Positions 17,015-26,514 are shown, counted from the first letter of the stretch. The stretch is DNA of 64,000 nt from Salinibacillus aidingensis (GCF_039522525.1 NZ_BAAADO010000001.1:496001-560000); one strand, 5' to 3'. Translations and numbers: made by a program. The notes: a model not told the origin generated them from the sequence alone.

Positions 17015-18565
17015 ATGGCAAAACAAACATTCATACAGGGTACTCTTGTGTTAATCATTGCTGGATTAATAACAAGGTTTTTAGGATTTATTAATCGTAT
17101 CGTTGTTGCACGAATTATGGGTGAAGAAGGCGTGGGTCTCTATATGATGGCCCTACCTACTCTATTTCTGGTTATAACCATTACCCATTTCGGTTTACCT
17201 GTGGCCATTTCTAAAAGAGTTGCAGAAGCTGATGCTAATGGGGATCGGCAAAAAATAAAAAAGATTTTACTCGTCTCTTTTTCATTAACCTTTATACTAA
17301 GCACAATATTTACCATTATATTTATTCTCATATCACCAGTTGTAGCCCAATACCTGTTAACTGATCATCGAACCTTATATCCTTTACTCGCTATCAGTCC
17401 TATTATACCTATTGTAGCGATATCAGCTGTGCTGCGAGGCTATTTTCAGGGACTGCAGAATATGAAGCCTCAGGCCATTTCCCAGGTGATTGAACAAATT
17501 GTACGTATAACACTTGTGGCTTTTTTGACCAAGCTATTATTGCCATACGGCGTTGAATTCGCTGCCAGTGGAGCCATGATTTCAGTCATCATAGGCGAAT
17601 TTTGTTCTTTGATGTTCATCATTTATCAATTTAAAAATAAAAAGCGAATCAAATTAAGACGAAACATTGGACAATCTCTGCAAAAAGCCAAAGGAACTTT
17701 AAGAGAATTAATGTCAATTGCGCTCCCGACAACAGGCAGTGGCATTGTTGGAAGACTTTCACACTTCCTCGAGCCGATTCTCGTGTCACAAAGCCTGGCC
17801 ATTGCTGGTTATACCGTCACTCAAAGCACTAAATTATATGGAGAGTTAACTGGTTATGTGCTCCCATTGCTGTTTCTGCCAACGTTCATTACAACATCCT
17901 TATCAACTGCTCTTGTTCCATCAATTAGTGAAGCTGATGCCAAAAATCAAGTAAAGCTGATTCACTTCAGAATTCACCAGTCCATTCGGCTATCCTTTGC
18001 ATCAGGCGCATTTGCAACCATCATTCTCTTTATTTTCGCCAAACCAATACTTGCTTTTATGTACAATGATCCTGATGCTAGTCGATTTGTAACATTAATG
18101 GCACCGTTCTTTATTCTGTTATACTTTCAGGCACCGCTTCAGGCTGCTCTGCAGGCCTTGGATCTGGCCAAACAGGCAATGTACAACAGCATTATCGGCT
18201 CTGTTGTGAAGCTGTCTACGCTGATCATTCTGGCTTCACAGCCGCAGTTTGGAATCATGGGCGTTGTCCTGGCTATCATCGTAGGAGTAATCCTTGTCAC
18301 TCTTTTACATTTTGCTGTTTTATTCAAACATATTCAATTCAGACTTCCATTTGGCGATATTGTTAAGATGATGAGTCTGCTTCTTATTACCTATTACATG
18401 GGAAACATGCTTTACAATCTATTCCCAGGTGCAGAGCAGAATTTGCTTCCCCTATTCATAGTTCTTATCATCTTAGCTGTATTCTATATCATTCTGTTAT
18501 TTATTTTCCGCTTTATCACAAAGGATGAATTAGCTCAGCTACCTGTTTTCAATAAGCTTAAATAA
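17015..18565 (+). CDS. spoVB: stage V sporulation protein B, MATE-like flippase
   Basis: Polytopic membrane protein of the MVF/PST (oligosaccharidyl-lipid) exporter group needed for spore cortex formation, probably flipping cortex peptidoglycan precursors across the outer forespore membrane. 516 aa from the ATG at 17015 (MAKQTFIQGTLVLI), which matches the B. subtilis N terminus; 19 codons of upstream open frame are ignored. About 14 membrane segments; family signatures include ITRFLGFINRIVVARIMGEE and LRGYFQGLQNM. Ends at a shared terminator facing the DUF421 gene. Confidence 0.95.
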   Translation: MAKQTFIQGTLVLIIAGLITRFLGFINRIVVARIMGEEGVGLYMMALPTLFLVITITHFGLPVAISKRVAEADANGDRQKIKKILLVSFSLTFILSTIFTIIFILISPVVAQYLLTDHRTLYPLLAISPIIPIVAISAVLRGYFQGLQNMKPQAISQVIEQIVRITLVAFLTKLLLPYGVEFAASGAMISVIIGEFCSLMFIIYQFKNKKRIKLRRNIGQSLQKAKGTLRELMSIALPTTGSGIVGRLSHFLEPILVSQSLAIAGYTVTQSTKLYGELTGYVLPLLFLPTFITTSLSTALVPSISEADAKNQVKLIHFRIHQSIRLSFASGAFATIILFIFAKPILAFMYNDPDASRFVTLMAPFFILLYFQAPLQAALQALDLAKQAMYNSIIGSVVKLSTLIILASQPQFGIMGVVLAIIVGVILVTLLHFAVLFKHIQFRLPFGDIVKMMSLLLITYYMGNMLYNLFPGAEQNLLPLFIVLIILAVFYIILLFIFRFITKDELAQLPVFNKLK

Positions 18566-18651
18566 ATGAAAAATCTTTCGAGTTTAGTGGTAAATTTTGC
18601 AGATGAGAGTAACATTGCCTGCGGACTTAAAAAATCAATAAATTCAAAATA

Positions 18652-18680
18652 AACCCCGTACTGTTTATCAGTACGGGGTT
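18652..18680. terminator. bidirectional terminator between spoVB and the DUF421 gene
   Basis: Perfect 12-bp stem AACCCCGTACTG / CAGTACGGGGTT with a 5-base loop between two converging genes. Flanking A- and T-rich bases on either side make it usable from both directions. Confidence 0.8.
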
Positions 18681-18719
18681 ATTGCTGCACAGGATTGTTC
18701 ACATTAAAAAGCTGTTTGA

Positions 18720-19379
18720 CTACTTATCAAGGTTTGATTCATCAATGTGAAGCGTTCCATCTTTATTCAACGAACAGTAGGATATGGAATCTAATTCATG
18801 ATAACCTGATTCCTTTAATTTCTCCCTTAACCATTTCTCATCCTTCCCCATCTGTTCCAGAACATGGTGCTGGATAATTCCATCCGAGATTAGTGGTGAA
18901 TAAATTTTTACAGGATTATCTTTTTTCTCAAAAACCGATAGCTTGCCGTTTGGCTCCAGAATGGCCAGTTCCACATCCTGAACGAGCTGAATCCCCTTTT
19001 CATGGAGATTAATAAGCAAATCATCCATATTGTAACGCTGGTATTTCATTTCTTTTTCATCAATTTTCCCATTTTGAATAATTATGGATGGTTTTCCGTC
19101 AAGAAGCTCCCTGACTTTCTGACTTTTTAACGAAATCCTGGCAGAGATCCTTTGAATAATGAGCAGAATAATCATTGGTAAGATACTTGAAAAAAATCCT
19201 TTTTCTAAATCCTCTATCGAAATAACGGCCATTTCAGCCAGCATCACGAAAATGACTAAATCAAAAATGCTAATCTCGGCAAGTTCTCTTTTTCCCATGG
19301 AGCGTAAAATAATAAAAATCACAAAGTACATCCCTATGGTTCTAAGCACAACAATTCCTAAAGATTCCACACTTCCCAC
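18720..19379 (-). CDS. DUF421 (YetF/YrbG family) membrane protein
   Basis: 219 aa. Three N-terminal membrane segments (residues about 5-25, 35-52, 60-78) contain FIILRSMGKRELAEIS, the hallmark of the family. A cytoplasmic DUF421 domain follows (GKPSIIIQNGKID, DDLLINLHEKGI, VELAILEPNGKLSVFEK). It sits next to spoVB, like yrbG in B. subtilis. Molecular function is not established; relatives are sometimes spore-associated. The GTG at 19379 is very close to its AAAGGGA site, and a second GTG four codons later has better spacing. Confidence 0.9.
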   Translation of the reverse strand: MGSVESLGIVVLRTIGMYFVIFIILRSMGKRELAEISIFDLVIFVMLAEMAVISIEDLEKGFFSSILPMIILLIIQRISARISLKSQKVRELLDGKPSIIIQNGKIDEKEMKYQRYNMDDLLINLHEKGIQLVQDVELAILEPNGKLSVFEKKDNPVKIYSPLISDGIIQHHVLEQMGKDEKWLREKLKESGYHELDSISYCSLNKDGTLHIDESNLDK

Positions 19380-19426
19380 ATCCCTTTACATAACACTTCC
19401 TTTATGTTTTGATATCATGCAGCTAT

Positions 19427-20731
19427 TTATACAATAGATCCATGTAAATAAGGGAGAAGATAGCGCAAGAATAAATAAATGGTTGCAATAACCAGGGAAA
19501 ACAGAACAATTGGGACTCCATACTTCATAAAACGGAGAAAGGAAATTCCTTTCCCATAGCTGGCTGCGATTCCTGCAACAACGACATTGGCCGATGCACC
19601 TACTAATGATCCATTTCCACCCAGGCAGGCACCCAAAGCTAAGGCCCACCATAATGGATCCAAATTAAGCATCCCAAAATCTTTGAACTCTTCTATTACA
19701 GGAATGGTAGCTGCAACAAATGGAATATTATCAACTACCCCTGAAAATAAACCGGCGATCCATAAGATCAGTAAGGCGGTTGTGGGCAAATCCCCTTCTG
19801 TTATATCGATAATGCCTTTCGATATTTCGTCAATGACACCTGTTGCCTGCAACCCTCCAACCAAAATAAACAATCCCATAAAGAAAAATAAGGTCAGCCA
19901 TTCCACTTCCTTAAAAACCACTTCTGCATTTAAGTCCTGATCCGTAAGCAGGAGTAATAATAAAGCGCCACTGACAGCAATCGTCGTTAAATCCACATGT
20001 AAAATGGGATGAAGCAAAAAGCCCACCACAGTTAAGGACATCACAGATAATGATTTATATAACAGGGGGGATTTCACTAAATATTCTTCCGGATTTAGCT
20101 GTTGAACCTTCCTGATGTTTTCAGGATTTGACAGTAATGATTTTCGAAACAGCATCACCATTAAAAATAGTGTACCTATAAAAATAATGATGACAATCGG
20201 TGCAAGGTTGGTTAAAAAGGATACAAACGTTAAATGCTCAACAGCTTGACCAATCATAATGTTTGGCGGATCCCCGATTAACGTGGCAGTACCCCCAATA
20301 TTTGAGCTGAAAATAATCGTAACCAGATAAGGAAATGCGGGTTGTGCCAACATAGAAGTCAAATTCAGAATAACAGGAACAAATAATAATACCGTTGTCA
20401 CATTATCCAATAAAGCGGAACCCAAAGCTGTAAGAACGGCTACCACCATTAGCAGTTTCACAGGCTCCCCCTGTACCCTCTGTGCCAGCAATAAAGCAAT
20501 ATATTCAAAAAACCCTGTCTTTTGCGTGATGGAAACAAGGACCATCATGGAAAATAGCAGCGAAATTGTGTGCCAGTCAATGTAGGACGTAAAGGCATCA
20601 TCCCACGTGAACAGGCCTGCACACAGCATTAATATGCCACCTGTCAAAGCAACCAATGCACGGTTAACCTTTTCTAAAATGATAAAAAGATAACTGATCA
20701 AAAATATCGCAATTGAAAATATAGCATCCAT
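19427..20731 (-). CDS. ArsB/NhaD-type ion transporter
   Basis: 434 aa integral membrane protein of the ion transporter superfamily (SLC13/ArsB/NhaD branch) with about 11 membrane segments. Two re-entrant signatures are visible: FSSNIGGTATLIGDPPNIMI (near residue 150) and GGNGSLVGASANVVVAGIA (near residue 385), plus ALLDNVTTVLLFVPV. The family includes Na+/H+ antiporters (NhaD) and arsenite or dicarboxylate carriers, so the substrate is uncertain. Start ATG at 20731 (MDAIFSIAIF) after AAGGAG. No B. subtilis counterpart at this locus is known to me. Confidence 0.9.
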   Translation of the reverse strand: MDAIFSIAIFLISYLFIILEKVNRALVALTGGILMLCAGLFTWDDAFTSYIDWHTISLLFSMMVLVSITQKTGFFEYIALLLAQRVQGEPVKLLMVVAVLTALGSALLDNVTTVLLFVPVILNLTSMLAQPAFPYLVTIIFSSNIGGTATLIGDPPNIMIGQAVEHLTFVSFLTNLAPIVIIIFIGTLFLMVMLFRKSLLSNPENIRKVQQLNPEEYLVKSPLLYKSLSVMSLTVVGFLLHPILHVDLTTIAVSGALLLLLLTDQDLNAEVVFKEVEWLTLFFFMGLFILVGGLQATGVIDEISKGIIDITEGDLPTTALLILWIAGLFSGVVDNIPFVAATIPVIEEFKDFGMLNLDPLWWALALGACLGGNGSLVGASANVVVAGIAASYGKGISFLRFMKYGVPIVLFSLVIATIYLFLRYLLPYLHGSIV

Positions 20732-20896
20732 ACCATTTCTCCTTTTTCCCTTTTCTGACAATTGGAACATTTACTTCCTGAAAATCATTCCTTAAATCTA
20801 TATATATTCTTGTCCTTATACAAAATATTTTCATTCTATTTTAAATATTCATGAATACAATCATTTAATAAGTGGACAAACAAGGGGGAGTGTAAA

Positions 20897-21274
20897 ATGG
20901 TAATGAGAAGATTTACGGCCTTACTGTATGGGTGGATTACCATTTTCCTATTGATGCTGGTAAGCAGCTTTATTCTCGCGTTAATCATACGCTTTTCGGA
21001 AATGGGAGAATCAACCCTGCATTGGCTGACATTCGGATTAGGTATTGTATATGTTTTTGCAGGTGGAATTTTTGCTGGTATTAAGGGAAAAGAAAAGGGC
21101 TGGATGTTAGGAGCACTAACCGGATTAGGCTATAGTCTATTTATCTTTCTTTATCAGTTCTTAGCCTACAACCAGCTATTTGATGGACAGCAATGGCTTT
21201 ATCACGGCCTCTTTTTAACCGCCGCCATCTTAGGAGGCATTACAGGAGTCAACTTTCAGGGAAATCAGGAATGA
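20897..21274 (+). CDS. TIGR04086 (YrzE-like) membrane protein
   Basis: 125 aa, four hydrophobic segments (about residues 10-32, 42-62, 70-90, 103-120) with glycine-rich GGIFAGIKGKEKGWMLGALTG in the middle. This matches the small YrzE membrane family found beside yajC/yrbF in Bacillaceae. Function unknown. Start supported by AAGGGGGAG 7 bases upstream of the ATG. It shares a terminator with the converging yajC operon. Confidence 0.85.
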   Translation: MVMRRFTALLYGWITIFLLMLVSSFILALIIRFSEMGESTLHWLTFGLGIVYVFAGGIFAGIKGKEKGWMLGALTGLGYSLFIFLYQFLAYNQLFDGQQWLYHGLFLTAAILGGITGVNFQGNQE

Positions 21275-21295
21275 AACAAAGGCGGAAGCGCACAT

Positions 21296-21337
21296 AAAAA
21301 AGAGGATGCCATCCAGTTATGGTCCATCCTCTTTTTT
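21296..21337. terminator. bidirectional terminator between the yrzE-like gene and yajC
   Basis: Stem AAAAAAGAGGATG / CATCCTCTTTTTT (21296-21308 / 21325-21337) with A-run on one side and T-run on the other, between converging genes. The bases just upstream (GGCGGAAGCGC) resemble the edge of the dispersed repeat seen elsewhere in the window. Confidence 0.85.
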
Positions 21338-21339
21338 CT

Positions 21340-21612
21340 TTATTCGTTATTTTCTTTTTCTTCACTGCTTACTACTTCACGAACTGCTGAACGATCATAT
21401 GTAAGCTTTGTACCATCATCCACTCTTACAACAATAGTACCTTCATCCAATGCATGAATCGTTCCATGCATTCCGCCAATGGTAACAATCTTATCTTCTT
21501 TTTGTAAGTTATTTTGCATTTCCTGTACTTTCTTTTGTCGTTTCTGCTGTGGACGAATTAAAAGGAAATAAAAGATAACGAAGAACAATACAAGCATAAT
21601 TAATGGTTCCAT
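21340..21612 (-). CDS. yajC: Sec translocase accessory protein YajC
   Basis: 90 aa. One N-terminal membrane segment (MLVLFFVIFYFLLIRP, about residues 5-20) is followed by the diagnostic RPQQKRQKKVQEMQNNL and a small cytoplasmic beta domain with IVTIGGMHGTI. YajC associates with SecDF at the translocon. It ends the queA-tgt-yajC group, the usual Bacillus order. Confidence 0.96.
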   Translation of the reverse strand: MEPLIMLVLFFVIFYFLLIRPQQKRQKKVQEMQNNLQKEDKIVTIGGMHGTIHALDEGTIVVRVDDGTKLTYDRSAVREVVSSEEKENNE

Positions 21613-21633
21613 GTTTGTTTCACCCCTTTCGGC

Positions 21634-22770
21634 TTAGAAGTTTTTGGCATTTGGCTTGTTAAAACCATATTGTTCAAAAAATTGTTCGCGAAAGTCCCCA
21701 AGACAATCATCTTTAATTGCTTGACGTACTTGTCCCATCAATTTTACCAAAAAATATAGATTATGATAAGTAGTAAGTCTAAATCCAAAAGTTTCATTGG
21801 TTTTGACCAGATGACGAATGTAGGCTCTTGAATAATTACGGCATGTATAACAGTCACAATGTTCATCAATCGGTGAAAAGTCTCTGGCAAATTTCGCATT
21901 GCGCACAACAAGACGTCCATTGGAGGTCATACATGTTCCATTACGGGCAATTCGGGTAGGTAACACACAATCAAACATATCAACCCCTCTTATCACACCG
22001 TCAATAAGAGAATCAGGTGATCCTACCCCCATTAAATATCTCGGTTTATTTTTTGGTAACAGTGGTGCCGTATAAGATAGCACTTCATTCATAACATGCT
22101 TCGGTTCACCAACCGACAAGCCACCAATCGCATATCCTGGTAAATCAAGCGATACTAAATCTTTGGCACTTTGCCGCCGTAAATCCTCATATTCCCCGCC
22201 CTGTACAATTCCAAACAGACCTTGTTCATCAGGACGCTTGTGAGCTCTAAGACACTTTTCAGCCCACCGGCTCGTCCGTTCCACTGACGCCTTCATATAA
22301 TCATATTCAGCTGGATATGGCGGACATTCATCAAAGGCCATCATAATATCTGAACCTAAAGCATTTTGAATTTCCATCGCTTTTTCCGGAGACAGGAAAA
22401 GCTTTTCTCCGCTTAAATGATTTCGAAAATGTACGCCTTCCTCTGTTATATCCCTCATATCACTGAGGCTGAACACCTGAAAACCGCCCGAATCTGTAAG
22501 GATGGAACCATCCCAATTCATAAACGAATGGAGACCTCCAGCTTCCTTAATAATATCCTCTCCAGGACGCAGCCACAAGTGATACGTATTGGAAAGAATG
22601 ATATTAGCACCCATTTCCTTCAATTCCTCTGGACTCATCGTTTTTACTGTTGCCAGCGTCCCAACCGGCATAAATACAGGAGTTTCAAAGGATCCATGCG
22701 GGGTCGTCACCCGTCCTAAACGTGCTCCAGTCTGTTTATCTTCTTTAATTAGTTCATATTTGATTGCCAT
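21634..22770 (-). CDS. tgt: queuine tRNA-ribosyltransferase
   Basis: Exchanges the wobble guanine of tRNAs with GUN anticodons for preQ1, a step of queuosine synthesis. 378 aa, normal length. The TIM barrel shows LSNTYHLWLRPGEDII, the catalytic aspartates in LTDSGGFQVFSL and GVDMFDCVLPTRIARNG, and the zinc site CDCYTCRNYSRAYIRHL. ATG at 22770 with AGGAG 8 bases upstream. Acts before QueA, whose gene is directly upstream. Confidence 0.98.
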   Translation of the reverse strand: MAIKYELIKEDKQTGARLGRVTTPHGSFETPVFMPVGTLATVKTMSPEELKEMGANIILSNTYHLWLRPGEDIIKEAGGLHSFMNWDGSILTDSGGFQVFSLSDMRDITEEGVHFRNHLSGEKLFLSPEKAMEIQNALGSDIMMAFDECPPYPAEYDYMKASVERTSRWAEKCLRAHKRPDEQGLFGIVQGGEYEDLRRQSAKDLVSLDLPGYAIGGLSVGEPKHVMNEVLSYTAPLLPKNKPRYLMGVGSPDSLIDGVIRGVDMFDCVLPTRIARNGTCMTSNGRLVVRNAKFARDFSPIDEHCDCYTCRNYSRAYIRHLVKTNETFGFRLTTYHNLYFLVKLMGQVRQAIKDDCLGDFREQFFEQYGFNKPNAKNF

Positions 22771-22787
22771 TCAATACACTCCTATGT

Positions 22788-23816
22788 TTATTCGATGTAC
22801 ATCGCATCCCCAAAGCTGAAGAACCGATATTGCTCATTTACCGCTTCTTTATAGGCATTTAAAATAAATTCCCGACCTGCAAAGGCACTGATCATCATAA
22901 TTAGCGTTGACTTTGGCAAATGGAAATTTGTAATTAATGCATCGACCGCACGGAATTGGTAGGGGGGATAAATGAAAATATCTGTCCAGCCTGATTGGGC
23001 TTTAAAATCCCCATCCTGATCCCTGGCTATCGTTTCTAACGTGCGAGTAGATGTTGTTCCAACCGTGATCACTCGATTTCCTTCCTGCTTAACCTTATTC
23101 AGAAGCGCCGCCGTTTTTTCATCCATATGGTAAAACTCGGCATGCATGTCATGATTCTCAATATCCTCCACACTTACAGGACGGAATGTACCCAGCCCTA
23201 CATGTAAAGTCACATAGGCAATATGTATGCCGCGCTTTTCAATATCATCCAGCAATTCCTTCGTGAAATGCAGACCTGCTGTGGGTGCGGCTGCAGAGCC
23301 TTTCTCTTTTGCATAAACCGTCTGATACCGGTCCTGGTTATCAAGCTGTTCCTTAATATATGGCGGAAGAGGCATTTCGCCAAGCTTGTCCAGCTGCTCG
23401 TAAAAAATACCCTCATAATGAAATTGAACAACCGCTCCGCCATGCTCCTTCTTTTCCTTGCAGACGCAGGACATAAGGCCATTTCCAAACTCCACGGTGG
23501 TCCCTTCTTTGATCTTTTTGGCCGGCTTCAACAAAACCTCCCATTGATCTCCTTCGATCTGGTGCAGCAATAATAATTCAATCTTTGCCCCTGTATCCTT
23601 TTTCGTACCAAACAGACGTGCAGGTAACACCTTTGTATTATTTAATACCAGACAATCACCTGGATTCAGATATTCTGTAATATTGTAAAAATGACGATGC
23701 TCCATACTCTGTTTTTCACGATTCAAAACCATTAATCTGGACTCTGCCCGGTTTTCCAATGGTGTCTGGGCGATAAGAGATTCTGGTAAATCAAAATCAA
23801 AGTCTTCTACTTTCAT
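22788..23816 (-). CDS. queA: S-adenosylmethionine:tRNA ribosyltransferase-isomerase
   Basis: Transfers and isomerises the ribosyl part of SAM onto preQ1-tRNA to make epoxyqueuosine. 342 aa, the same length as in B. subtilis. Signatures are FDFDLPESLIAQTPLE at the N terminus, DCLVLNNTKVLPARL, AAPTAGLHFT and the C-terminal LITNFHLPKSTL. Start ATG at 23816. It lies 17 bases upstream of tgt in one operon. Confidence 0.98.
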   Translation of the reverse strand: MKVEDFDFDLPESLIAQTPLENRAESRLMVLNREKQSMEHRHFYNITEYLNPGDCLVLNNTKVLPARLFGTKKDTGAKIELLLLHQIEGDQWEVLLKPAKKIKEGTTVEFGNGLMSCVCKEKKEHGGAVVQFHYEGIFYEQLDKLGEMPLPPYIKEQLDNQDRYQTVYAKEKGSAAAPTAGLHFTKELLDDIEKRGIHIAYVTLHVGLGTFRPVSVEDIENHDMHAEFYHMDEKTAALLNKVKQEGNRVITVGTTSTRTLETIARDQDGDFKAQSGWTDIFIYPPYQFRAVDALITNFHLPKSTLIMMISAFAGREFILNAYKEAVNEQYRFFSFGDAMYIE

Positions 23817-23833
23817 GATGTATTCAAACTCCT

Positions 23834-24037
23834 CTAACGAAATTTACTTATAATATAAAAGATGAGAGATAGAACAATGCTGACAACGATGGAAGTCATA
23901 ATGGGAAAGGAAAAGGTCACATTGCCTTTTTTAAAGGTAATATCACCTGGAAGCTTCCCAATCAGATTCCAAATCAAGCCAATCACCACGAAAACAATGC
24001 CAATCACAATCATTATTTTCCCAAAATCATTCAACAC
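23834..24037 (-). CDS. DUF2905 small membrane protein
   Basis: 67 aa from a GTG (24037) located 6 bases after GGGAGG; this start overlaps the end of ruvB by 11 bases. Two membrane segments (IMIVIGIVFVVIGLIWNLI and MTSIVVSIVLSLIFYII) flank KLPGDITFKKGNVTFSFP, the hallmark of the family (YrzS in B. subtilis at the same place). Function unknown. Confidence 0.85.
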   Translation of the reverse strand: MLNDFGKIMIVIGIVFVVIGLIWNLIGKLPGDITFKKGNVTFSFPIMTSIVVSIVLSLIFYIISKFR

Positions 24038-25031
24038 CAGGAACCTCCCGATTGAAATGATGGTAAGCATTTGGCGTCACAACTCGTCCTCTTGGAGTAC
24101 GCTGGATAAATCCAATTTGCAGTAAAAATGGCTCATATACATCTTCAATGGTCTGGGATTCCTCACCAATCGTAGCTGAAATCGTGTCCAGACCAACAGG
24201 CCCGCCCTGGAAATGATCGATAATGCCTAATAATAGCTTATGATCAATGTGGTCGAGACCTTGTTCATCCACTTGCAGCATTTTCAGGGCCTTTTTCGTC
24301 GTTTCCATCGAAATGGTGGATTCACCGCTAACCTGAGCAATATCACGGACCCTCTTCAGCAGACGGTTGGCAATTCGCGGTGTACCTCTTGAACGTCTGG
24401 CTACTTCTGTTGCCGCATCATATTCGATACCGATGTGAAAAATATCTGCAGTTCGTTCTACAATATTTCGCAAATCCTTGGTTTCGTAAAAATCCAGGCG
24501 GCTTAAAACGCCAAACCGATCTCTTAATGGAGCTGTCAGAAGCCCTGCTCTTGTCGTCGCTCCAACCAGAGTAAAGGGGGGTAAGTCAAGCCGGACAGAC
24601 CTGGCACTTGATCCCTGCCCTAAAACAATGTCCAGGCAAAAATCCTCCATCGCAGGGTATAACACCTCTTCTACGGAGCGGGGAAGTCGATGGATCTCAT
24701 CAATAAAGAGAACATCCCCAGGCTCAAGTGAGGTTAAGATGGCTGCTAAATCTCCCGCTTTCTCAATCGCAGGACCTGAGGTAGTACGAAATTGCACCCC
24801 CATTTCATTCGCAATAATGGTAGCCAGTGTGGTTTTCCCTAAACCAGGCGGGCCATAAAGCAAAACATGGTCCAAAGCCTCATCCCGTAACTTAGCCGCT
24901 TCAATAAATATACTTAAATTTTCTTTAATTTTTTCCTGGCCAATATATTGACTTAACGTCTCAGGTCTTAAGCTGTACTCAATTGATGAATCTTCCTCCT
25001 GAAGTTCCCCGGAAATCATCCGTTCCTCCAT
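24027..25031 (-). CDS. ruvB: Holliday junction branch migration helicase RuvB
   Basis: AAA+ motor that drives branch migration of Holliday junctions with RuvA. 334 aa. Walker A YGPPGLGKTT, Walker B VLFIDEIHRL, sensor 1 LVGATTRAG and the arginine-finger region LTAPLRDRFG are all present. The C-terminal winged helix has GLDTISATIGEES and IQRTPRGR. Start ATG at 25031 after AGGAGAGG. It follows ruvA closely. Confidence 0.99.
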   Translation of the reverse strand: MEERMISGELQEEDSSIEYSLRPETLSQYIGQEKIKENLSIFIEAAKLRDEALDHVLLYGPPGLGKTTLATIIANEMGVQFRTTSGPAIEKAGDLAAILTSLEPGDVLFIDEIHRLPRSVEEVLYPAMEDFCLDIVLGQGSSARSVRLDLPPFTLVGATTRAGLLTAPLRDRFGVLSRLDFYETKDLRNIVERTADIFHIGIEYDAATEVARRSRGTPRIANRLLKRVRDIAQVSGESTISMETTKKALKMLQVDEQGLDHIDHKLLLGIIDHFQGGPVGLDTISATIGEESQTIEDVYEPFLLQIGFIQRTPRGRVVTPNAYHHFNREVPGVE

Positions 25032-25058
25032 AAAATTGACCTCTCCTTATTCCTTTAA

Positions 25059-25688
25059 TTACGAATTCTTCTGTACCATTAACGATAAGCCGGTTTTTAC
25101 ATACTCATCGATGGTTGTGCTGTCTGACTGTCTTAATTGCGGTGTGATTCGCTTAATTTCCCGATCCGAATACCCTAATGCTTTTAATGCTTCCAGGGCT
25201 TCATTTAATACCTCCTGGTTGGAATCTGATGGTTTATCTTCGCCCTTGGCATTTGCATTTTGAGGTATGTCTGCCGAACCATTCATCCATTCAGCCACTT
25301 TTCCTTTTAAGTCCAAAATCATTTGTCTGGCTGTTTTTTTACCTACGCCGGGAAATTGTGTCAGGAGCTTTTCATCCTCTTGTTCAATAGCTACAGCAAT
25401 ATCGTGAACACTTGTTGATGCTAAAATACTCAGAGCTCCTTTTGGTCCAATACCTGAAACATTCAATAGTTTAGCAAACAATTGCTTTTCTTCATATTGT
25501 TTAAACCCATATAATATCTGTTGATCTTCCCGTATATAATGATATGTATAAATGCGGACAAATTCATTTTGCAGATGCTGGAACTGAAAGGGGTTTGCAC
25601 AAACCACTTCGTAACCTAAACCATTCACAACGACAAAAACCGAGCTTTCATCTATTGCATCAATTTTTCCCTCTAAAAAAGCAATCAT
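25059..25688 (-). CDS. ruvA: Holliday junction DNA-binding protein RuvA
   Basis: Tetrameric protein that holds the Holliday junction flat and docks RuvB. 209 aa. The N-terminal OB domain (IAFLEGKIDAI, VVVNGLGYEV, TYHYIREDQQILYGF) is followed by two helix-hairpin-helix motifs (LLNVSGIGPKGALSIL and LTQFPGVGKKTARQMIL). The C-terminal domain III, joined by a flexible linker, contacts RuvB. ATG at 25688 after GAAGGGA. Confidence 0.98.
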   Translation of the reverse strand: MIAFLEGKIDAIDESSVFVVVNGLGYEVVCANPFQFQHLQNEFVRIYTYHYIREDQQILYGFKQYEEKQLFAKLLNVSGIGPKGALSILASTSVHDIAVAIEQEDEKLLTQFPGVGKKTARQMILDLKGKVAEWMNGSADIPQNANAKGEDKPSDSNQEVLNEALEALKALGYSDREIKRITPQLRQSDSTTIDEYVKTGLSLMVQKNS

Positions 25689-25794
25689 CGTTATTTTCCC
25701 TTCTCTCTATACTAAACGCCTCCTCTTATTTTATCATAATTATTGCTTATTAAAGAAGGAAAACTCTGATTCCAGTGGCTGTTCCTACACGTTC

Positions 25795-25838
25795 AAAAAG
25801 GCTGACCCAGGAGATCTGAAATCTCATGAGTCAACCGA
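25795..25838 (-). terminator. terminator overlapping the end of bofC
   Basis: Imperfect stem with arms near GGTTGACTCATGAGAT and ATCTCCTGGGTCAGCC, 5-base loop, then TTTTT on the - strand. The bofC stop codon lies inside the left arm. Confidence 0.75.
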
Positions 25839-26402
25839 ATCATCAACAGGCTCTGAACTTGCATATTCCTTGTATGTCTGAATAACCGTTTGAAAGGTTG
25901 ATTTCTTATCTACTTTGATTCCGGATTTTAATTCGTCTTTACGAAAGCTTTCCAATTTCTCTACATCAATTTGGTAAAACGCTTTAATCACTTCACTATT
26001 CTCAGGCTTCCCATTAAAAATAGAGAGGACATTATCCTCATTTAACCCAAAGTAGCCATTCTTCTTAACTTCTGGTGACAAATCTTCAATCTCTTTTTCG
26101 AAAACAACACGCCCCTCCTGTTGTTTTTGAAGATTCCACGTTTTATAATTTGCCCAAAAATCCTGAAGTGACCAGATGGTTTCATTTTTCACTTCTTTTT
26201 CTATGTTTCCATCAAGATACTTTCTTTTTAACACGACTTCCAGTTCCAAAGGTTCCTGCTCCCAGGCTTTCTTCTCTTCGGCACTCTCCTGCTTACCTGC
26301 AGAAGTAACGTTTTCACTTGTGCCAGAGGCGGCTAATCCATTTAATGTAAAGAAAAATAATAAACATACAACCATAGGGAATATGGAACTTTTCCATTTC
26401 AT
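25824..26402 (-). CDS. bofC: BofC, forespore control of SpoIVB signalling
   Basis: 192 aa from the ATG at 26402 (MKWKSSIFPMVV), 8 bases after AAGGGG. The N-terminal signal peptide or anchor (about residues 4-25) directs it to the intermembrane space. The C-terminal BofC domain is recognisable (GYFGLNEDNVLSIFNG, FYQIDVEKLESFRKDELKSG). In B. subtilis BofC restrains the SpoIVB protease that triggers SpoIVFB and sigma-K activation. It lies upstream of ruvA as in B. subtilis. Confidence 0.88.
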   Translation of the reverse strand: MKWKSSIFPMVVCLLFFFTLNGLAASGTSENVTSAGKQESAEEKKAWEQEPLELEVVLKRKYLDGNIEKEVKNETIWSLQDFWANYKTWNLQKQQEGRVVFEKEIEDLSPEVKKNGYFGLNEDNVLSIFNGKPENSEVIKAFYQIDVEKLESFRKDELKSGIKVDKKSTFQTVIQTYKEYASSEPVDDSVDS

Positions 26403-26470
26403 GTCCATCACCCCTTCTTCATAAAATATATCTGATGCTAACCATTAATGGTTACATCAGTTACTGGAAA

Positions 26471-26514
26471 ATGAAAAAAGCTCTATTTCCATTTTTTCCA
26501 GAAATAGAGCTTTT
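26471..26514 (-). terminator. terminator of yebC
   Basis: Perfect 14-bp stem AAAAGCTCTATTTC / GAAATAGAGCTTTT (26476-26489 / 26501-26514), followed on the - strand by a T-run. Confidence 0.9.
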
